Below are positions 19,523 to 28,668 of a stretch of 64,000 bases of DNA, in pieces (positions within the stretch are counted from its first letter, which is position 1; every line of letters begins with the position of its first letter). The stretch is from Deltaproteobacteria bacterium (GTDB lineage: Bacteria; Desulfobacterota; Syntrophia; Syntrophales; UBA8958), in contig JAKPCH010000095.1 of the NCBI GenBank assembly GCA_029553375.1, positions 49,491-113,490 of the forward strand, written 5' to 3'. The notes under the pieces were generated by a model. It saw only the letters and a list, made by a program, of their open reading frames with translations, had not been told where the DNA came from and did not search any database. Both the position numbers and the translations under genes were made by a program.

Positions 19523-21076
19523 ATGGGAAGCCGGATCTCAATCCCTTTCCGTATTCCGCCGGGAGCGGCTTCGGCATCTCTCTCCGGTCTTCTTCTTTTC
19601 CTCTCCTTCCCGAAATTCGGTTCCGGTCTCCTCGCCTGGGTCAGCCTCGTCCCCCTGTTCGTCTCCCTCCGTGACCGTACGGAGAAAGAGGCCTTCCGCC
19701 TGGGATGGCTCGGCGGGCTCGTCGGTCATCTCGGCATCATGTACTGGATCGCCACGGTGGTCGTCACCTACGGCTATCTTCCCCCGGCGGTGGGCGTGGG
19801 GGCCGTCTTCCTCCTTTCCCTCTATCTCTCCCTCTATACGGCGTTTTTCGCCTGGGGTTGCGCCTGGTCGACCCGCCGCGGCGTCCCCTTGGCCGCCGCC
19901 GCCCCGCCCCTCTGGGTCCTGGGAGAGTTCGTCAAGTCCAAGGTCCTGACCGGTTTCCCCTGGGAGAACCTCGGCTGTTCCCAGTACCTGTACCCCCCCC
20001 TCATCCAGATCGTCGAGTACACGGGTGTCTACGGCCTGAGCTTTATCGTGGTCCTCGTCAACGCCCTGCTCTTTGCGGCCCTGGTTTCGGGGGCCACGAG
20101 GGTCGGCAGGGCCCTCGCCTATCTGGGGGCCGTCTCTTTCCTCTTGGCCTCCCTTACGGTGTTCGGTCTTTGGCGCATGGAGACCGTGCAGGAGGCCGTG
20201 AGAAAGGCACCCGAGCGGGAGATGAGCCTCATCCAGGGTAACGTGGACCAGAGCGTCAAATGGGACCCCCGGTACCAGCAGGCGACCATGGCGACCTACA
20301 CGGGTCTGACACGGGCCCACGCCCCGCGCCCCGGGGGTGTCATAGTCTGGCCCGAGACGGCGGTCCCTTCCTTCTTCCAGGACGTGGACGACATCCATCG
20401 GGCCATGATCGCCCTGGCGAGGGAAACGGGGGCATGGCTCCTCTTCGGGAGCCCCAGCTACAAGGAGGAGGAAAACCGCCGCACCCTTTACAACAGCGCC
20501 TATCTTCTCCGGCCGGACGGGTCGTTGGCGGCCCGTTACGACAAGGTCCACCTCGTCCCCTTCGGGGAATACGTGCCCCTGCGCCGCCTCTTCCCCTTCA
20601 TGGGCAAGATGGTCCCGGGCGTGGGTGATTTCGGTACAGGACCCGATTACCGTCCCCTGGACATGGACGGGGTTGCCGTGGGCGTCCTCATCTGCTACGA
20701 GGGGATATTCCCCGAGGCGGCGAGACGGTACCGGCAAAACGGGGCTGAAATCCTCGTCAACATCACCAACGACGCCTGGTTCGGCGAGACCTCGGCCCCG
20801 TACCAGCATCTCTCCATGACGGTGTTCCGGGCCGTGGAAAACCGCCTCTTTCTGGCCCGCGGGGCCAACACGGGAATCACGGCCATCATCGACCCCCTGG
20901 GACGGATAACGGCCCGGACGGGGCTCTTCCGAACGGAGGCCTTGAAGGGAAGGGTAAAATTGATGAAAAGCGAGACATTCTATGTTAAGCACGGAGACGT
21001 TTTCGCTTTTGTCTGCATCGCCCTGAGTGTGATCGGGGCAATATACGCTTGGAAAAGGAGTCGGGGACATGATTGA
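19523..21076 (+). CDS. lnt: Apolipoprotein N-acyltransferase
   Basis: Lnt adds the third acyl chain to the N-terminal cysteine of bacterial lipoproteins in the inner membrane. Several membrane segments fill residues 15-215, followed by a periplasmic nitrilase-like domain with catalytic Glu278 (WPETAVP), Lys341 ([12 protein letters not shown]) and Cys391 (ICYEGIFPE). A last membrane segment is near the C terminus. At 517 residues it is standard. Its stop overlaps the prfB start by eight bases. Lipoproteins encoded here (32.7 and 43.7 kb) are probable clients. Confidence 0.94.
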   Translation: MGSRISIPFRIPPGAASASLSGLLLFLSFPKFGSGLLAWVSLVPLFVSLRDRTEKEAFRLGWLGGLVGHLGIMYWIATVVVTYGYLPPAVGVGAVFLLSLYLSLYTAFFAWGCAWSTRRGVPLAAAAPPLWVLGEFVKSKVLTGFPWENLGCSQYLYPPLIQIVEYTGVYGLSFIVVLVNALLFAALVSGATRVGRALAYLGAVSFLLASLTVFGLWRMETVQEAVRKAPEREMSLIQGNVDQSVKWDPRYQQATMATYTGLTRAHAPRPGGVIVWPETAVPSFFQDVDDIHRAMIALARETGAWLLFGSPSYKEEENRRTLYNSAYLLRPDGSLAARYDKVHLVPFGEYVPLRRLFPFMGKMVPGVGDFGTGPDYRPLDMDGVAVGVLICYEGIFPEAARRYRQNGAEILVNITNDAWFGETSAPYQHLSMTVFRAVENRLFLARGANTGITAIIDPLGRITARTGLFRTEALKGRVKLMKSETFYVKHGDVFAFVCIALSVIGAIYAWKRSRGHD

Positions 21077-22176
21077 GGGATGGTCGGATCAGACGGAGGA
21101 GCTAAGGAAGAGGATCGAGCAGTTAGGGGTGTGTCTTTGACGTAGCCGCGAAGGAAGCGGAGATCGAGACCTTGGAAAAGGAGGCGGCCCGGGCCGATTT
21201 CTGGGACGATCCGAACCGGGCGCGGGAGGTCTTGAAACGGCAGAGCGCCCTCAAAGAGACGATCTCACGCTGGCAGGGCCACAAGAAGGCCCTCGAGGAC
21301 CTGGAGAGCCTCTATGATCTGGCCCAGGACGAGGAGGATCTCGGCGTCGTTGAAGACATCCGGAAGGATCTCGAACGCCTGAAGACGGCCGTCCGCCGGG
21401 AAGAGCTGGATCTCATGCTCGGCGCCCCCGAGGACCGTCTGAACGCCATCATGGCCATCAACGCCGGCGCCGGGGGGACGGAGGCCCAGGACTGGGCGGA
21501 GATGCTCCTCAGGATGTATCTCCGCTGGGCGGAGAGGAGGCGTTTCAAGACGACCATCATCGACTACCTGCCCGGGGAGGAGGCGGGCATCAAAAACGTC
21601 TCCTTCACTCTGGAAGGGGAATTCGCCTACGGTTACGCCAAGGCCGAGGTGGGCATCCACCGCCTCGTGAGGATCTCCCCCTTCGACGCCGGGGCGAGGA
21701 GACACACCTCCTTCGCCTCCGTCTTCGTTTATCCCGAAGTCGAGGACGATATCGTCATCGAGATCAACGAGAACGATCTCCGCATCGACACCTACCGATC
21801 CACGGGGGCGGGGGGGCAGCACGTGAACAAGACCGACTCGGCCGTCCGCATCACCCACCTTCCGACGGGGATCGTCGTCCAGTGCCAGAATGAGCGGTCT
21901 CAGCACAAGAACAGGGCCATGGCGATGAAGTACCTCCGAGCCCGTCTCTACGAACTGAAGCTCCAGGAACAACGGGAGAAGATGGAAGAGGTTCACAAGA
22001 GCAAGAAGGAGATCGCCTGGGGGAGCCAGATCAGGTCCTATGTCCTTCATCCCTACAAGATGATCAAGGACCACCGCACGAACGTCGAAGTGGGAGATGT
22101 GGAACGGGTCCTGGACGGGGAGATCGACGATTTCATCGAGGCTTACCTGCTTATGAATCCCGCCTTCCGGGCTTGA
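21069..22176 (+). CDS. prfB: Peptide chain release factor 2, programmed +1 frameshift
   Basis: RF2 releases peptides at UGA and UAA. The ORF track shows only the second part because the gene is split. Frame 0 runs from ATG 21069 for 23 codons and ends CTT TGA at 21135-21140. Reading then shifts +1, skipping T21138, and continues from GAC at 21139 to 22176, giving 368 residues, the normal RF2 length. The second part has the UGA/UAA recognition tripeptide SPF (203-205) and the catalytic GGQ (248-250). The in-frame UGA makes synthesis depend on low RF2, the classic autoregulation. The coding sequence is join(21069..21137,21139..22176). Confidence 0.96.
21123..21141 (+). promoter_or_regulatory. 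RF2 +1 frameshift signal
   Basis: An internal Shine-Dalgarno-like AGGGGTG lies just upstream of the slippery CTT TGA C. This is the same layout as in E. coli prfB, with GTGTGT where E. coli has GGGTAT. Confidence 0.92.
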
Positions 22177-22197
22177 GGGCTCCATAGAGGCGGGATT
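22156..22197 (+). terminator. Possible hairpin at the 3' end of prfB
   Basis: A perfect 10-bp stem (AATCCCGCCT/AGGCGGGATT) with a 22-nt loop spans the prfB stop. Only short T runs follow, so it may be an attenuator or 3' stabiliser and not a full terminator. Confidence 0.35.
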
Positions 22198-22266
22198 TGT
22201 CGTTGATTAGGCGTTCGCGAAAGGGGGAGGAGCAGCGCGAGACCCTCCCCCGGATCAGGAGTGAAG

Positions 22267-24108
22267 ATGAAGAGAATTGGCCGATCGGTGTTTGTGCTGT
22301 GTTTATCCCTTGTTTTGCTGGCGGGGTTCCCCGGATGGGCCAAGGCCGAAGGCATGGGGGATTCTCTCCGGGCGGAAGGGGCGTCTAAATCCGCCCCCGC
22401 CGCAGGCGAGAAACAAGGAGTCGCCGCCGGCACGGAAAAGAGGGCCGGGAAGAGGTTCGCGGCCCGGGACGAACAGGAGATCATGGAGCAGGCCCTGGCC
22501 CTCCTGGACGCCTCCCGGGAGTACTGGGAGCAGGGAAACGTGGAGAACGCCCTGGAGATGCTGGACCAGGCCTACAGCCTCATCATCGAAACCAACGGTG
22601 ACCAGGCCGTCTCCAGGCAGAAGGACGACCTGCGCCTCCTCATCTCCAAGCGGATCCTCGCCATCTACAGCGCCATGCAGACAAAGACAAAGGGCAAGAG
22701 GGGAGAGATCCCCCTGGTCATGAATGCCGACGTGGAGAGGGAGATCCGGTCCTTCCAGGGGGTGGAGAGGGATTTCTTCATCGCCGCCTACCAGCGGTCC
22801 TTTACCTACCGGCCCATGATCCTAAAGGAATTGAAAAAGGCCGGCCTCCCCGAGGAACTCTCGTGGCTGCCCCTCGTAGAAAGCGGTTTCAAGATCACCG
22901 CCCTTTCCCGGGCGAGGGCCCTCGGCCTCTGGCAGTTCATCCCCTCGACGGGTTACAAGTACGGCCTCGACCGGGACGACTGGATCGACGAGCGAATGGA
23001 TTGGGAGAAATCCACCCGGGCGGCCATTGCCTATCTGAGGGAGCTTCATGACATGTTCGGCGACTGGCTTACCGTCCTGGCCGCCTACAACTGCGGCGAA
23101 GGACGGGTCATGAGGGTCATCTCTGGTCAACACATCAACTATCTCGACCGTTTCTGGGACCTCTACCAGCGTCTTCCCTACGAGACGGCCCGCTATGTCC
23201 CCCGCTTCCTCGCCACCCTCTTCATCATCAGGGATCCGAAGAAATACGGCCTGGACCTGGGGGGTGAGCCCCAACCCCTCTTCCCCATGATGTACGAAAC
23301 GGTAAAAACGGGCAAACCGATGCGTCTGGAGGACATCGCCGCCCGCCTGGCCGTCTCCGAGGAGACCCTCCATGGCCTAAACCCCGAGCTCCGTCACAAG
23401 ATCACCCCCGAGCGGGAATACACCTTGCGCCTGCCTGTCGGTACAGGGGAGGCCTTCGCCAAGGTCGTCGATGAGATCCCGCGCTGGGAGAAGCCCCTGC
23501 CCGTGCCCAAGGAACGCCCCGTCTTGGTCGTCCACCGTGTAAAGCGAGGGGAGACCGTCGAGGTCCTGGCCCGGAAGTACGGGGTGTCCCAAAATGCCAT
23601 CAGGAAGTACAACCACCTTGGGAAAAAGGTGGCTCTCAAGACCGGTCAGGCCGTGAAGATACCCATCAGTCCCTCCCGGGACACCCGCAGGGCCGCTGTG
23701 AAAGGTGGGGGAGAAAAACCTGCCCCGGAGGCCCGTGCTTACTACAGGGTGAAGAGGGGGGACACCCTGGCTTCCATCGCCAAGCGTCACGACACGACGG
23801 TAGCGGAACTGAAGAGGATCAACAAGTTGAAGGGCGAGAGGGTCGTGGTCGGCCAGACCCTGCAGCTGGCGGCAAGAGATCTGGAGCGGAAAGACGACGT
23901 TGCCAAGGAGCGGAGGAAAGGGGGAGGGAAGGGTGCCCAGACCGCCGATGTCAAGAAGGCCACCAAGACCTACTTGGTCAAGAAGGGGGACACCCTCGCC
24001 AAGATCAGCCGCCGGCACGACGTCAGCATCGCCCGCCTCAGGGAACTCAACGGTATAAGGAAAGGAGACGAGCTCCTCAAGGTGGGGCAGGTCATCGTGG
24101 TGGAGTGA
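22267..24108 (+). CDS. mltD: MltD-like lytic transglycosylase with three LysM repeats
   Basis: This 613-residue envelope enzyme has a signal peptide (about 1-28), a linker, and an SLT domain with catalytic Glu205 (LPLVESGF), ARALGLWQFIPSTG and VLAAYNCGEGRV. A degenerate LysM-like segment and three clear LysM modules follow (starting VHRVKRGET, YYRVKRGDT and TYLVKKGDT) that bind peptidoglycan. No lipobox cysteine follows the signal sequence, so unlike E. coli MltD it may be periplasmic or only loosely attached. I choose ATG 22267, five bases after AGGAG, over GTG 22261. It converges with the phosphohexomutase gene. Confidence 0.92.
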   Translation: MKRIGRSVFVLCLSLVLLAGFPGWAKAEGMGDSLRAEGASKSAPAAGEKQGVAAGTEKRAGKRFAARDEQEIMEQALALLDASREYWEQGNVENALEMLDQAYSLIIETNGDQAVSRQKDDLRLLISKRILAIYSAMQTKTKGKRGEIPLVMNADVEREIRSFQGVERDFFIAAYQRSFTYRPMILKELKKAGLPEELSWLPLVESGFKITALSRARALGLWQFIPSTGYKYGLDRDDWIDERMDWEKSTRAAIAYLRELHDMFGDWLTVLAAYNCGEGRVMRVISGQHINYLDRFWDLYQRLPYETARYVPRFLATLFIIRDPKKYGLDLGGEPQPLFPMMYETVKTGKPMRLEDIAARLAVSEETLHGLNPELRHKITPEREYTLRLPVGTGEAFAKVVDEIPRWEKPLPVPKERPVLVVHRVKRGETVEVLARKYGVSQNAIRKYNHLGKKVALKTGQAVKIPISPSRDTRRAAVKGGGEKPAPEARAYYRVKRGDTLASIAKRHDTTVAELKRINKLKGERVVVGQTLQLAARDLERKDDVAKERRKGGGKGAQTADVKKATKTYLVKKGDTLAKISRRHDVSIARLRELNGIRKGDELLKVGQVIVVE

Positions 24109-24132
24109 AGGCCAACTCCCGCACCTGAGCGG

Positions 24133-25500
24133 TCATTTATCGACGTCCAGGGAACGAGCGGCCTCCCTGAGGCGTCCCTCGACGTAAGCCCTGATTTCCC
24201 GCAGACGTTCCTCCGTTTCCGCCTCGAAACGGAGGACGAGGACGGGCTGGGTGTTGGAGGCCCGTATAAGTCCCCAGCCGTCGGGGAAGGGGATCCTCAC
24301 CCCGTCGATGTCGATGACGGGATACTCCTTGGCGAGGCGGTCCCTGACCGCGGCGACGACACTGAACTTGACCTCGTCGGGGCAGTCCACGCGGATCTCG
24401 GGGGTGGCGACCGTTTGCGGGACGTCGGCGAGGAGGTCGCTGAGGGTCTTCCCCGAACGGGAGACGATCTCCAAGAGACGCACGGAGGCGTAGACGGCGT
24501 CGTCGTAACCGAAGTAGCGGTCGGCGAAGAAGAGATGGCCGCTCATCTCCCCCGCCAGGAGGGCCTTTTCCTCCTTCATCTTCCCTTTGATGAGGGAATG
24601 GCCGGCCTTCCACATGATGGGGCGCCCCCCGTGGGCGGCGATATCGTCGTAGAGCTTCTGGGAACACTTGACCTCCCCGATGATGGCGGCCCCGGGATTC
24701 GCCGCGAGGATGGAGCGGGAGAACAGGATCAGGAGCTCGTCGCCCCAGAGGATGCGGCCCTTCTCCGTCACGACCCCCAGGCGGTCGGCATCCCCGTCGA
24801 AGGCCAGGCCCAGGTCGGCCTTGATGGCGTCCACTTGGGCGATGAGGTCGTTGAGGTTTTCCGGGACCGTCGGGTCGGGGAAGTGATGGGGGAACCGGCC
24901 GTCGGGCTCGCAGTACAGGGCCGTGACGAGGCACCCGAGGCGGCGGTAGATGGGCAAGGCGAAGAGACCCCCTGTCCCGTTACCCCCGTCGACGACGATC
25001 CTGAGACCCTCCCGCACCGAGACGTTGTCCACGAGGAAGTCCTCGTAGGCCCCGGCGATGTCTTTCTCGTCCCCTCTCCCCTTACCTTCTTGGTAAACGC
25101 CACCCTCGATGATGCGGCGGAGCTCCTGGATCTCGTCGCCGTAGATCGTGTCGGGGCCGATGCAGATTTTGAAACCATTGAAATCGGGAGGATTGTGGCT
25201 CCCCGTGACCATGACGCCCCCGTCGGTGGCGAGGTGGCGGATGGAGAAATAGAGCATCGGCGTCGTGGACAGACCGATATCGACGGTGTCGATACCCGCC
25301 TTCCTCAGACCCTCGGCCATGGCCGCGGCGAAGGAGGCCGAGCTGAGGCGGCAGTCCCGGCCCACGGTCATGGTCCTGAGGCCCAGGTTGCGGGCTTGGG
25401 TGCCGATGGCCCGGCCGAGGGTGGTGACGATGTCCTCCGTCAGGTCCCGGCCGACGATCCCCCTTATGTCGTACTCGCGAAAGATGGCTGGATTGATCAT
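24133..25500 (-). CDS. Phosphomannomutase/phosphoglucomutase (AlgC type)
   Basis: This enzyme interconverts hexose 1- and 6-phosphates, feeding polysaccharide and LPS sugar nucleotides. All four alpha-phosphohexomutase loops are present: the phosphoserine loop TGSHNP with Ser101, the Mg2+ loop DGDADR at 235-240, the sugar-specificity loop GEMSGH, and the phosphate-binding loop RASNTQPVLVLRFEA. GEMSGH is typical of the dual PMM/PGM group. At 455 residues it is full length. It is the last gene of a minus-strand run with HAD, Nudix and YheT-like genes. Confidence 0.93.
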   Translation of the reverse strand: MINPAIFREYDIRGIVGRDLTEDIVTTLGRAIGTQARNLGLRTMTVGRDCRLSSASFAAAMAEGLRKAGIDTVDIGLSTTPMLYFSIRHLATDGGVMVTGSHNPPDFNGFKICIGPDTIYGDEIQELRRIIEGGVYQEGKGRGDEKDIAGAYEDFLVDNVSVREGLRIVVDGGNGTGGLFALPIYRRLGCLVTALYCEPDGRFPHHFPDPTVPENLNDLIAQVDAIKADLGLAFDGDADRLGVVTEKGRILWGDELLILFSRSILAANPGAAIIGEVKCSQKLYDDIAAHGGRPIMWKAGHSLIKGKMKEEKALLAGEMSGHLFFADRYFGYDDAVYASVRLLEIVSRSGKTLSDLLADVPQTVATPEIRVDCPDEVKFSVVAAVRDRLAKEYPVIDIDGVRIPFPDGWGLIRASNTQPVLVLRFEAETEERLREIRAYVEGRLREAARSLDVDK

Positions 25501-25540
25501 CGTGTTATCTCAAATACCCTTTCGTTTTGTTGCGGGCCTC

Positions 25541-26278
25541 CTACCACAAACGGTTCCGGTCATCAAACCCTTTTGCTGTCGATTCGTGGTCGATTGAGAC
25601 GAGGGGTAAGAGGTCCCGGAGGTCCGCGATCACAGCCTCGGCGCCCGCCTCCCTTAGTTGGCCCTCGTCCGCCGTCCCGCTCAGGACGCCCACCGTTTTC
25701 AGCCCCACCCTCCGCCCCATGGTGATGTCCATGGGGTGATCCCCCACCATGACGCCCCGGGAGGCCCCGCAGCCCAGGGCGGCCATGGCCCGCCGGAGGT
25801 GGTAGGGGTCCGGTTTGACCAGGGGGGTGTCATCCCTGGTAATGACCACATCCAGGAGGTCCCTCACGTCGGGGAAGACCCTTTCCACCGCCGCCGTGCA
25901 ATTGCGGGTCAAGACGGCGGTTTTCACACCTTTTAGTCTCAGTGCGGTCAGGACCCCCCGGGCACCCGGCAGGAGTTCCCCCTTCGCCGCGGCCTCCAGC
26001 TCGATCTCCCTCACGGCCTCGAAGGCCTCCCCGTGGAACAGGCGTGCCTTTTCTTGGTCCCGGGCGGCGATGACCCGTGTGCCTTCCGCGATCATTTCCA
26101 GGACGTAGGGCGCCGTCAAATCCTCCCTCAGGACCCCGTAACGGTGGAGGATTTCAATGACCGTCCGTCTCATGGCGGGGAAATCGATGTTGAGGACCGC
26201 CAGGGTCCCGTCGAAATCGAAGAAGACGGCCCGCGGCGTTCGTCCGTCGAAGAGGGCCTTGCTTCCCAGTTCAGCCAT
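25541..26278 (-). CDS. HAD-family hydrolase
   Basis: A 245-residue phosphatase-like protein with motif I FFDFDGTLA (about 19-27), a helical cap, motif II TRN, motif III lysine in LVKPDP and motif IV GDHPMDI. The GDHPMD form resembles the phosphoglycolate/pyrophosphatase-like group of HADs. Substrate unknown. Its ATG overlaps the Nudix stop by eight bases, so the two are translationally coupled. The AAGGGCGG stretch before the ATG is a modest ribosome-binding site. Confidence 0.84.
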   Translation of the reverse strand: MAELGSKALFDGRTPRAVFFDFDGTLAVLNIDFPAMRRTVIEILHRYGVLREDLTAPYVLEMIAEGTRVIAARDQEKARLFHGEAFEAVREIELEAAAKGELLPGARGVLTALRLKGVKTAVLTRNCTAAVERVFPDVRDLLDVVITRDDTPLVKPDPYHLRRAMAALGCGASRGVMVGDHPMDITMGRRVGLKTVGVLSGTADEGQLREAGAEAVIADLRDLLPLVSIDHESTAKGFDDRNRLW

Positions 26279-27137
26279 GGCCGCCCTTCAGGTAGTCGAG
26301 GCGCAGGCTGCGCCGTCGTTGCCTCTTGGCCCCCAGGCCGGGGGGAGTGAATCCCCAGACGGTCCTCAGGAAGTTCATGACGATGAAGAACGTGGCCCCC
26401 CAGAGGATCTCCTCCGTGCCGTCTGTGTCCTCGTGGAGGAAGCAGGGGAAGTCCCAGGGGCCTTCATCGGGGGTGGGCAGCCGCGGATCGGCCTCGATGG
26501 TGTAGCGGGCGTAGCGCTTCTCCTCGAAGAGATTCTCGATCGGGATCTCCACGATCTTGGCCACTTCCTCGTTGGGCCTGTAGAAGAGGCCCCCCTTGAC
26601 CCATCCCACCAGGGGGAAGATGGTCCTTCTGAACATATGGAGGGAGTAAGTGGGCAGGGGGCCGAGAAAACGGACGAAGGCGGGGTTGAGGCCTATCTCT
26701 TCCCACGTCTCCCGGAGGGCGTTGGCGAAAAACGTCGTGATGAGGCGGTAGGAGAAGCGGTCACGGGCCCGGGCTTGTGCCTTCGCGGGTCCCCCGAAGA
26801 AGGGGAAGGGGAGATAACGCATGAGAAAACCGAAGGCGCCGTCGGCCGCGGGATTCAGAATCCCCCCGGGACAGCTGAGGTCGCCGCCCTGGGGCACCAG
26901 GTCCGATCTCTTGATCAATTGGAGGGCCGGCCTCGCCTTTCCGACTACGTCCGGACCGGTCCCGGCCGTGAGGAGCAGGAGGACGCCGGCGGCGCTGTGG
27001 GACCGCCCCGCGGCGTTATCCTCACCGATGAGCCGCCGCTTGGCCGCGTAGTCGAGGGGTGATCGACCCAGCCTCTCCCGGACAAGCTGGGGGATATCTC
27101 CTTCCCGCGGCAGGATGCCGTCAGTGGGCTCGATCAT
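26271..27137 (-). CDS. Nudix hydrolase, CoA-pyrophosphatase-like, with interrupted Nudix box
   Basis: The region LQLIKRSDLVPQGGDLSCPGG resembles the segment before the Nudix box of CoA/nucleotide pyrophosphatases, and LRETWEEIGL (142-150) is the catalytic helix that binds metal. Between the PGG (90-92) and the REXXEE helix there are about 50 residues where a normal Nudix box has about 15, so an insertion rich in aromatic residues splits the motif, and the usual upstream Glu of GX5E is absent. It probably hydrolyses a nucleoside-diphosphate-linked compound, if active. It overlaps the upstream YheT-like gene by 17 bases and the HAD gene by 8. Confidence 0.8.
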   Translation of the reverse strand: MIEPTDGILPREGDIPQLVRERLGRSPLDYAAKRRLIGEDNAAGRSHSAAGVLLLLTAGTGPDVVGKARPALQLIKRSDLVPQGGDLSCPGGILNPAADGAFGFLMRYLPFPFFGGPAKAQARARDRFSYRLITTFFANALRETWEEIGLNPAFVRFLGPLPTYSLHMFRRTIFPLVGWVKGGLFYRPNEEVAKIVEIPIENLFEEKRYARYTIEADPRLPTPDEGPWDFPCFLHEDTDGTEEILWGATFFIVMNFLRTVWGFTPPGLGAKRQRRRSLRLDYLKGGHG

Positions 27138-28110
27138 GACGGCCCTCCGCTTCCCGAGCGAACAGGTCCTCCATCAATTCCTCGTGCAGGCAAGGGGAGG
27201 GGAAGCGCATAAAGAAACCGCAGTGGCCCCCGAAGGTGGTGACGATGATCCGCAGGAGGGGGTGGGGTCGGAGGTCTTGAAACTCATCTGCGTCGATGAT
27301 GGGGTCGTCGGCGGAGGTGATGACCGTCACGGGCGTTCTGAGAGAGGCGAAGAACGAGTCTTTGATGGTGTAATGGCCGAAGTAGTGGCGGTAATCGCGG
27401 AACTGGGGGAAGTAGGGAACGATGTTCTCCGTCAGGGCCATGCAGGTGTCGTGTTTCATCAGGGATTTGAAGTCGTAGAGATGGGGGAACAAGCGTTCCT
27501 TCCTGCGGAGGGAACGCTTCCATTTTTTCAGGAAATACCGGCGATAGACGAAACTTTCGTCGATGGCCAGGGTCGCCTTGAGAGGGTCCAGGGCGGGGCT
27601 TACGGCGACGACGTGTCTGAGACCCGCGATCGGCTCGTCGGCGTCCCGGGCGGCGACGCGGAGGGCGAAATTGCCCCCCAGGGAGAAACCGACGAGGAAA
27701 CTGGGGAGGTCATCCGCGAAGTTGGAGGCGATCTTGACGGCCTGGTAGGTCTCCTCGGTGAGGGCGCCGTGGAAGAGACCCTCGTTGAGATGGTGGGTGT
27801 CGCCGTGATCGCGGAGGTTCATCCTAAAGACGCGGAAACCCGCCTTGAGGAGACGCCCCGCCAGAGAGCGGATATAGGAGGAGGCCGCGCTCCCCTCCCA
27901 GCCGTGAAGGAGGATCGCGAGACCCTTGGCCTTTCCCGCCGGCTCGTTCAGGTATCCCATGAGGCGGGCCCCCGTCTCCGTCTCCACGATCCGGCGCACG
28001 GCCCCGGCCAACAGCCGGCCGATGCCGACGGCCCGGAGGCGGCTGCTGCCAAGGATGGTCTGGACATGGGGATTGCGGAGCAGGAGGCTCGGTCGATAAC
28101 GTGAATCCAT
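27121..28110 (-). CDS. YheT-like alpha/beta hydrolase
   Basis: A 329-residue alpha/beta hydrolase of the YheT/COG0429 group. The N terminus YRPSLLLRNPHVQTI matches the family start. The HGWEGS oxyanion region, nucleophile Ser143 in GFSLGGN, acid Asp in SADDPIID and base His in GGHCGFF make a full triad. The family is annotated as esterase-like, and the natural substrate is not known. A good TTGACA-17-TACATA promoter ends only eight bases before the ATG, so the message may be almost leaderless. Confidence 0.87.
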   Translation of the reverse strand: MDSRYRPSLLLRNPHVQTILGSSRLRAVGIGRLLAGAVRRIVETETGARLMGYLNEPAGKAKGLAILLHGWEGSAASSYIRSLAGRLLKAGFRVFRMNLRDHGDTHHLNEGLFHGALTEETYQAVKIASNFADDLPSFLVGFSLGGNFALRVAARDADEPIAGLRHVVAVSPALDPLKATLAIDESFVYRRYFLKKWKRSLRRKERLFPHLYDFKSLMKHDTCMALTENIVPYFPQFRDYRHYFGHYTIKDSFFASLRTPVTVITSADDPIIDADEFQDLRPHPLLRIIVTTFGGHCGFFMRFPSPCLHEELMEDLFAREAEGRHDRAH

Positions 28111-28117
28111 TGCCGCT

Positions 28118-28146
28118 TATGTAATGCGACCGGATTGTCTTGTCAA
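28118..28146 (-). promoter_or_regulatory. Sigma-70 promoter for the YheT-Nudix-HAD-phosphohexomutase run
   Basis: On the minus strand, TTGACA is followed after 17 bases by TACATA. The expected start site is at or within a few bases of the ATG at 28110. Confidence 0.55.
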
Positions 28147-28478
28147 CGCACTAATTGACCGATTGGGGTCGGGTCTGGAAATTGGCGTCCTAGACAAGAT
28201 GGTCGCCCGGATAAGCGTTCGAGCGCCCCGGACTGGCCCGATGGGGACCGAAAGAAAAGAACCTTCCGATTCGCTTCTGTGGCCCGTGGCGCGAGATGGA
28301 CGGAATCCCGGAAGGACCGCCATGACAGGAATTTTTATCATTGACGATTACTCAATGATTTCATATGGATGACCTGTATGGGAACTCCGATATCCCCCTC
28401 CGGGGGGTCCTTAAGTCGGCGTTAACGCCGCCGACTGAGGGGCGCACCGACCATGATCGTCATCCCCAATTTCAAAAG
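28147..28478. other. Intergenic region without a convincing protein gene
   Basis: About 330 bases in which the track ORFs (82 and 74 codons) look like nothing known and use codons unlike their neighbours. The right part holds a TTGACG-17-TATGGA promoter-like pair at 28341-28369 and two hairpins (28394-28407 and 28414-28436), listed as a candidate small RNA. I see nothing else in the left part. Confidence 0.4.
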
Positions 28479-28507
28479 AAAAAGCCCTTAATTTATAAGG
28501 GCTTTTT
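28376..28507 (+). ncRNA. Candidate small RNA upstream of tRNA-Met
   Basis: From a TTGACG-17-TATGGA promoter at 28341 a transcript of about 130 nt would run into the 12-bp terminator at 28479. It would contain a CCCCC-TCCG-GGGGG hairpin and an 8-bp AGTCGGCG/CGCCGACT hairpin. The terminator is symmetrical and also serves the minus-strand tRNA, so this is only a proposal. Confidence 0.25.
28479..28507. terminator. Bidirectional terminator downstream of tRNA-Met
   Basis: A perfect 12-bp stem, AAAAAGCCCTTA/TAAGGGCTTTTT, with loop ATTTA. T runs follow on both strands. On the minus strand it ends the tRNA-Met transcript 31 bases after the CCA. Confidence 0.85.
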
Positions 28508-28537
28508 CTTATATTTCACTTTTTCCGGGTGATCTTT

Positions 28538-28614
28538 TGGTGGCGGTGCAGGGAATCGAACCCCGGACACTACGGATATGAGCCGTATGCTCTGACCTGC
28601 TGAGCTACACCGCC
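28538..28614 (-). tRNA. tRNA-Met (CAU)
   Basis: A 77-nt tRNA with acceptor GGCGGTG/CACCGCC, discriminator A and encoded CCA. The anticodon stem TACGG/CCGTA holds loop CTCATAT, giving CAT. The fully paired acceptor 1-72 (G-C) argues against the initiator. It looks like the elongator tRNA-Met, although a lysidine-type tRNA-Ile2 cannot be excluded by the anticodon alone. Confidence 0.93.
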
Positions 28615-28635
28615 GCAGTTTGGGAATGTCGGTAC

Positions 28636-28664
28636 CATATATTACAGGGACGCCTCTTTGTCAA
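28636..28664 (-). promoter_or_regulatory. Sigma-70 promoter for tRNA-Met
   Basis: On the minus strand TTGACA is followed after 17 bases by TATATG, and the tRNA 5' end is 22 bases further on. The -35 box starts only five bases after the stop of the FG-GAP gene. Confidence 0.65.
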
Positions 28665-28668
28665 CCCC

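Noticed and set aside
28124-28372. 82-codon plus-strand ORF in the gap beside tRNA-Met
   Set aside because: No ribosome-binding site, no familiar motif, and composition unlike neighbouring genes.
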